DNA from: Gracilaria caudata
Lineage: Eukaryota; Rhodophyta; Florideophyceae; Gracilariales; Gracilariaceae
Assembly: GCA_030374735.1 (NCBI GenBank)
Contig: JASCIV010000089.1
Coordinates: 1 to 50,252, forward strand
Length of the DNA stretch: 50,252 nt
Direction: 5' to 3'
Part shown: positions 47,643-50,252 of the stretch, piece by piece
Numbering within the stretch: the stretch's first letter is position 1
Layout: the number at the start of each line of letters is the position of its first letter
Translations under genes and position numbers: made by a program
The notes under the pieces: generated by a model
Told to the model about the DNA's origin: nothing
The model's database searches: none
Seen by the model: the letters and a program-made list of their open reading frames with translations, nothing else

Positions 47643-47921
47643 TCATAGCGAAAGTGATTGAAGAAGACGCGACAGTTGAGCCGTCGCGTCACTCTCTGCG
47701 GAAACATCCTCGTTCTCAAGGATTTGCTCCGCTTTATTCACAACTCTTAAGCGATGACGAGCGTAATTTGAAGAAGACGGCAATGCTTTAAGAACCTCCC
47801 GTTCTCTTTGAAGGCGCAAGAGTAACTGCTGTTTGCGTTGCTCATCATAGACCACAGGTTTCGGGACTCCACCAGACTGAGGTTTAGCTTGTGGCGACTC
47901 GTTTCCGGTGTCTACGTTCAT
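47643..47921 (-). CDS. Small 92-residue basic helical protein, unknown
   Basis: The frame starts with ATG at 47921. The N-terminal third is Gly/Pro/Ser-rich; the rest is helical, with PVVYDEQRKQQLLLRLQRER, YARHRLRVVNKAEQIL and a Ser/Leu-rich end. The helical block looks conserved-like but I cannot name a family. Its stop is 56 bp from the PheS stop (convergent), in keeping with the arrangement of the whole window. Confidence 0.55.
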   Translation of the reverse strand: MNVDTGNESPQAKPQSGGVPKPVVYDEQRKQQLLLRLQREREVLKALPSSSNYARHRLRVVNKAEQILENEDVSAESDATAQLSRLLQSLSL

Positions 47922-48774
47922 GAACAGAAATGTCTCTCTCCGCGTGCGCCGAAACTCGCAAGCAGGAAAATTTTGGTGCTAGAAGCAAGAGCGAGCCCTG
48001 GCAAAGTTGACGAAAACACAAGCTCTTTCTTGCTTTGGCTTCAGCATGCAGGTGTTTCGCCACAAACGACCGTCTCACGAAAGCGTGCTTGTGTGCGGAA
48101 AGAACTTCAGAACAGAACTTTCGAATGTCGCAATAATTAGCGTAAGCGTTTTCATAAAGAGAGGGAGAATGTCGCAATGCGATGCGAAAGGAACGGTGAT
48201 CACACAGCCTGCATTGGTGTGCGAGGCTACTCAAAGCCCATCTGGTTACAGTAGCCTCTGTCCCCGTTCAGGCCCGAGAGTCAACACCCGTTGCCAATTT
48301 CGGTACGTGTAGATACTGCAGACCGTCACGTCTACATGTTACAAAAGGTAGATCTCGCTCTGCACACTTCGAACCTCAACCCGAGGATTATGATAGTAAC
48401 ACCAAGGGTAGAGGGTTATCATCAACTTTGGGAGCTCGAAAGGGATAGCTGTCGTCTGTTCCGTCTGCGTCGGCATCTTTGAACCACTCTTTTCCTTTGA
48501 CACACAACTTCGGCAGGCCATCCAGTTGTTGCGATTTGAAATGCGTGGCAAATGTCCAAGTCCTGTTTTACTGAACTAGACATAATTGATTAAGGTTGCC
48601 TATTCGCTTGACTTGGCTCTTCATCACCGTTGGATATCATTGTCATGCAAATTCTCATGCATTTTGGATAGCAGAGTGTCTCGATACGTAACGTTAACCT
48701 TATCTAGTCACACAACTTGCTGCTTGCTGTCGTGCTTTGAGAATTCTCTTCACTAACAAGCTATCTACGCGTGC
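47922..48774. promoter_or_regulatory. Divergent region, 92-residue protein / RF2
   Basis: About 0.85 kb lies between divergent starts. Overlapping frames on both strands (47884-48234, 48007-48312) lack recognisable domains. A partial relative of the recurrent decamer (CCAAGGGTAG) is near 48401. Confidence 0.4.
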
Positions 48775-50082
48775 ATGCCTGCGAAACGTAGCAAAAACAT
48801 GACGCCGCTGATAAGTTTTGTTGCTGTCCCTCTCCGACCCCGCGTCCACCTCGAGCATCAACGGCCAGCCGTCACTACTCGGCGGCCGCGAAATTTCGGT
48901 CGCCATGCATGTTCGAGGGTAACATGCTCCGTCAAACCGCCCACGGAAAGGGCAGGCACCCTTCATCGCAAGCTGCAGGATTTGAAAAATCGCGTTGAAG
49001 CAAACACCGCCGCCGAGGACATTGATCGTCATGTCGCCGCCACAAAAGAACTGCAAGCCGAATCCACAGAACCTGGCTTTTGGGACGACTCCAACGCTGC
49101 ACAAGAGTCGCTCCGCAAACTGGCCACCCACGAATCTGTGGTGCAACGTCTCAAGAATTGGAGCTCGCAGGCCGAAGACGCAGGTGCTTTTCTCGAGCTT
49201 GCAACGGAGGCCGCGGACACGGACGTAGCCATGCTACAGGAAGCGGAGAATATTATCGAAACTTTGAACTCCGATGTGGAAAAGTTTGAGAGGCAACGAT
49301 TGTTAGACGGGCCGTATGACGCATGTGGAGCAATTGTGACGATCACAGCTGGTGCGGGTGGAACCGATGCTCAGGACTGGGCTGAAATGTTGCTTCGGAT
49401 GTATACGCGATGGGCTTCAGAATGTGGGTACAAGACGAGCATTGTGGACATTAGTGAAGGCGATGAAGCTGGGCTCAAGTCTGTGACCATTGAAGTCGAG
49501 GGCGATTACGCGTGTGGGCATCTTAGCAGCGAGAAGGGCACGCACCGCCTGGTACGCATCAGCCCTTTCAACGCTCAGGGGAAACGACAGACAAGCTTTG
49601 CTGGGGTGGAAGTGATGCCAGTGCTGAAGGAGGAGGAAGCAAACAAGATGGAGGTGGCAGAATCAGAGGTGGAGGTGACAACGATGAGGGCTGGTGGTAA
49701 AGGCGGTCAGAACGTGAACAAGGTGGAGACGGCCGTGCGAATGACACACATTCCGACAGGCATAAGCGTTCGATGTGCAAAGCAACGCAGTCAGGCGCAA
49801 AACAAGGTGAAGGCAATGGAGATATTGAAGGCGAAGCTAGCCATCATTGCTGAGGAACAGCGTGTGAAAGATTTAGCTGACATTCGCGGGGACGCGGTGG
49901 AAGCGGCGTGGGGGATGCAAATCCGCAATTACATACTGCACCCATACAAGGTGGTGAAGGATGTACGTACGGAGCACGAGGACGGGGATGTGAGCGCAGT
50001 ATTGGACGGCAAGCTTGACGAGTTTATTGCAAGTTGGCTGCGATGGCGGCGCGCGAACGCAAGCGCACACAGCAACGGATGA
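48775..50082 (+). CDS. prfB: Plastid peptide chain release factor 2
   Basis: The product has 435 residues from the ATG at 48775; an in-frame ATG at 48799 (MTPLISFVAVPLRPRV) gives the local plastid transit-peptide form and may be the true start. The bacterial class-I release-factor domains are complete: the helical first domain (AQESLRKLATHESVVQRL), ITAGAGGTDAQDWAEMLLRMY, the stop-codon recognition tripeptide SPF at 263-265, and the GGQ hydrolysis motif at 310-312 inside AGGKGGQNVNKVETAVR. SPF marks RF2, which reads UGA and UAA. There is no programmed frameshift, unlike in many bacterial prfB genes. It should terminate translation of plastid mRNAs ending in UGA. Confidence 0.93.
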   Translation: MPAKRSKNMTPLISFVAVPLRPRVHLEHQRPAVTTRRPRNFGRHACSRVTCSVKPPTERAGTLHRKLQDLKNRVEANTAAEDIDRHVAATKELQAESTEPGFWDDSNAAQESLRKLATHESVVQRLKNWSSQAEDAGAFLELATEAADTDVAMLQEAENIIETLNSDVEKFERQRLLDGPYDACGAIVTITAGAGGTDAQDWAEMLLRMYTRWASECGYKTSIVDISEGDEAGLKSVTIEVEGDYACGHLSSEKGTHRLVRISPFNAQGKRQTSFAGVEVMPVLKEEEANKMEVAESEVEVTTMRAGGKGGQNVNKVETAVRMTHIPTGISVRCAKQRSQAQNKVKAMEILKAKLAIIAEEQRVKDLADIRGDAVEAAWGMQIRNYILHPYKVVKDVRTEHEDGDVSAVLDGKLDEFIASWLRWRRANASAHSNG

Positions 50083-50252
50083 CGGACAAGTGTGCGCACA
50101 GTGCGATGATCAATTTGTGGGTGTTGTGGCCGTGTATGGCAATGATACGGGGTGTGTTATGTTACGGGGGACGCGAAGCGATTGGACGCAAGGTTGAGGA
50201 GGGGTGAGCCGCCGGAGCGCTGAGCGGCGAAACGAGATGTACGAGTGCTGGC

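Noticed and set aside
1..50252. CRISPR arrays, rRNA genes, bacterial operons, viral or toxin genes
   Set aside because: No regularly spaced repeats, no conserved rRNA blocks, and no such proteins were seen; the gene content is nuclear eukaryotic throughout.

Overview
The window is nuclear DNA of a photosynthetic eukaryote, most likely a mesophilic red alga of the florideophyte type close to Chondrus. The evidence is: (i) a ferredoxin-dependent bilin reductase of the phycoerythrobilin pathway; (ii) a plastid GapA whose transit peptide is split by one intron, the arrangement described for florideophyte GapA; (iii) about ten plastid-targeted precursors that carry a Phe, usually in an Ala-Phe-Val core, at or just after the N-terminus, the rhodophyte/glaucophyte transit-peptide signature; and (iv) compact, intron-poor genes (four introns found, 97 to 177 bp, GT..AG) mixed with typical eukaryotic nuclear genes. 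No rRNA, tRNA, CRISPR array or intact transposon was recognised.

Layout. 1-7.3 kb: VPS45 (+), a plastid ABHD10-like hydrolase without its nucleophile (-), an ARMC6-like armadillo protein (+), and a predicted thylakoid-lumen protein consisting of a VHL beta domain (-). 8.3-15.8 kb: Mediator subunit MED31 with two introns (-), the iron-sulfur half of complex I subunit NDUFS1 (+), PEX6 (-), splicing factor AAR2 (+), and a zinc-cysteine-less queuine/preQ1 tRNA-guanine transglycosylase (-). 16.4-23.8 kb: a RING-H2 coiled-coil protein with a SUMO-interacting motif (+), a 916-residue disordered orphan (-), GapA (+). 23.8-25.7 kb is a gene-poor gap with palindromes. 25.7-35.6 kb: DEAD-box helicase DDX47/RRP3 (-), PebB-like bilin reductase (+), ribosomal uL11 (-) head to head with stalk protein P2 (+), XPF/ERCC4 endonuclease (-), a DUF1995 plastid protein (+), and a small membrane protein (-). 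35.6-50.2 kb: an AT-rich candidate mobile element, a plastid VTT/DedA-like membrane protein (+), a plastid coiled-coil protein (-), a 61-residue protein (+), FANCD2 (-), a two-TM plastid protein (-), bacterial-type PheS (+), a 92-residue protein (-) and plastid release factor RF2 (+).

Two patterns run across the whole window. First, orientation alternates almost perfectly: among 27 genes, 24 of 26 neighbouring pairs lie on opposite strands, so genes form convergent pairs with short gaps (1, 4, 56, 115, 129 bp are the shortest) and divergent pairs with roughly 400-1300 bp between starts. Second, a decamer TACRARGGTA occurs seven times exactly, always between genes, and its core also appears as inverted hairpins in two divergent promoters.

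The strongest candidate for undescribed biology is the VHL-beta protein (6749-7339). It aligns without gaps to human VHL residues 65-117 and keeps all five hydroxyproline-pocket residues, yet it has no elongin-binding alpha domain and carries a plastid plus lumen targeting leader. Protein-family calls rest on reading motifs and remembered family sequences; no search was run.
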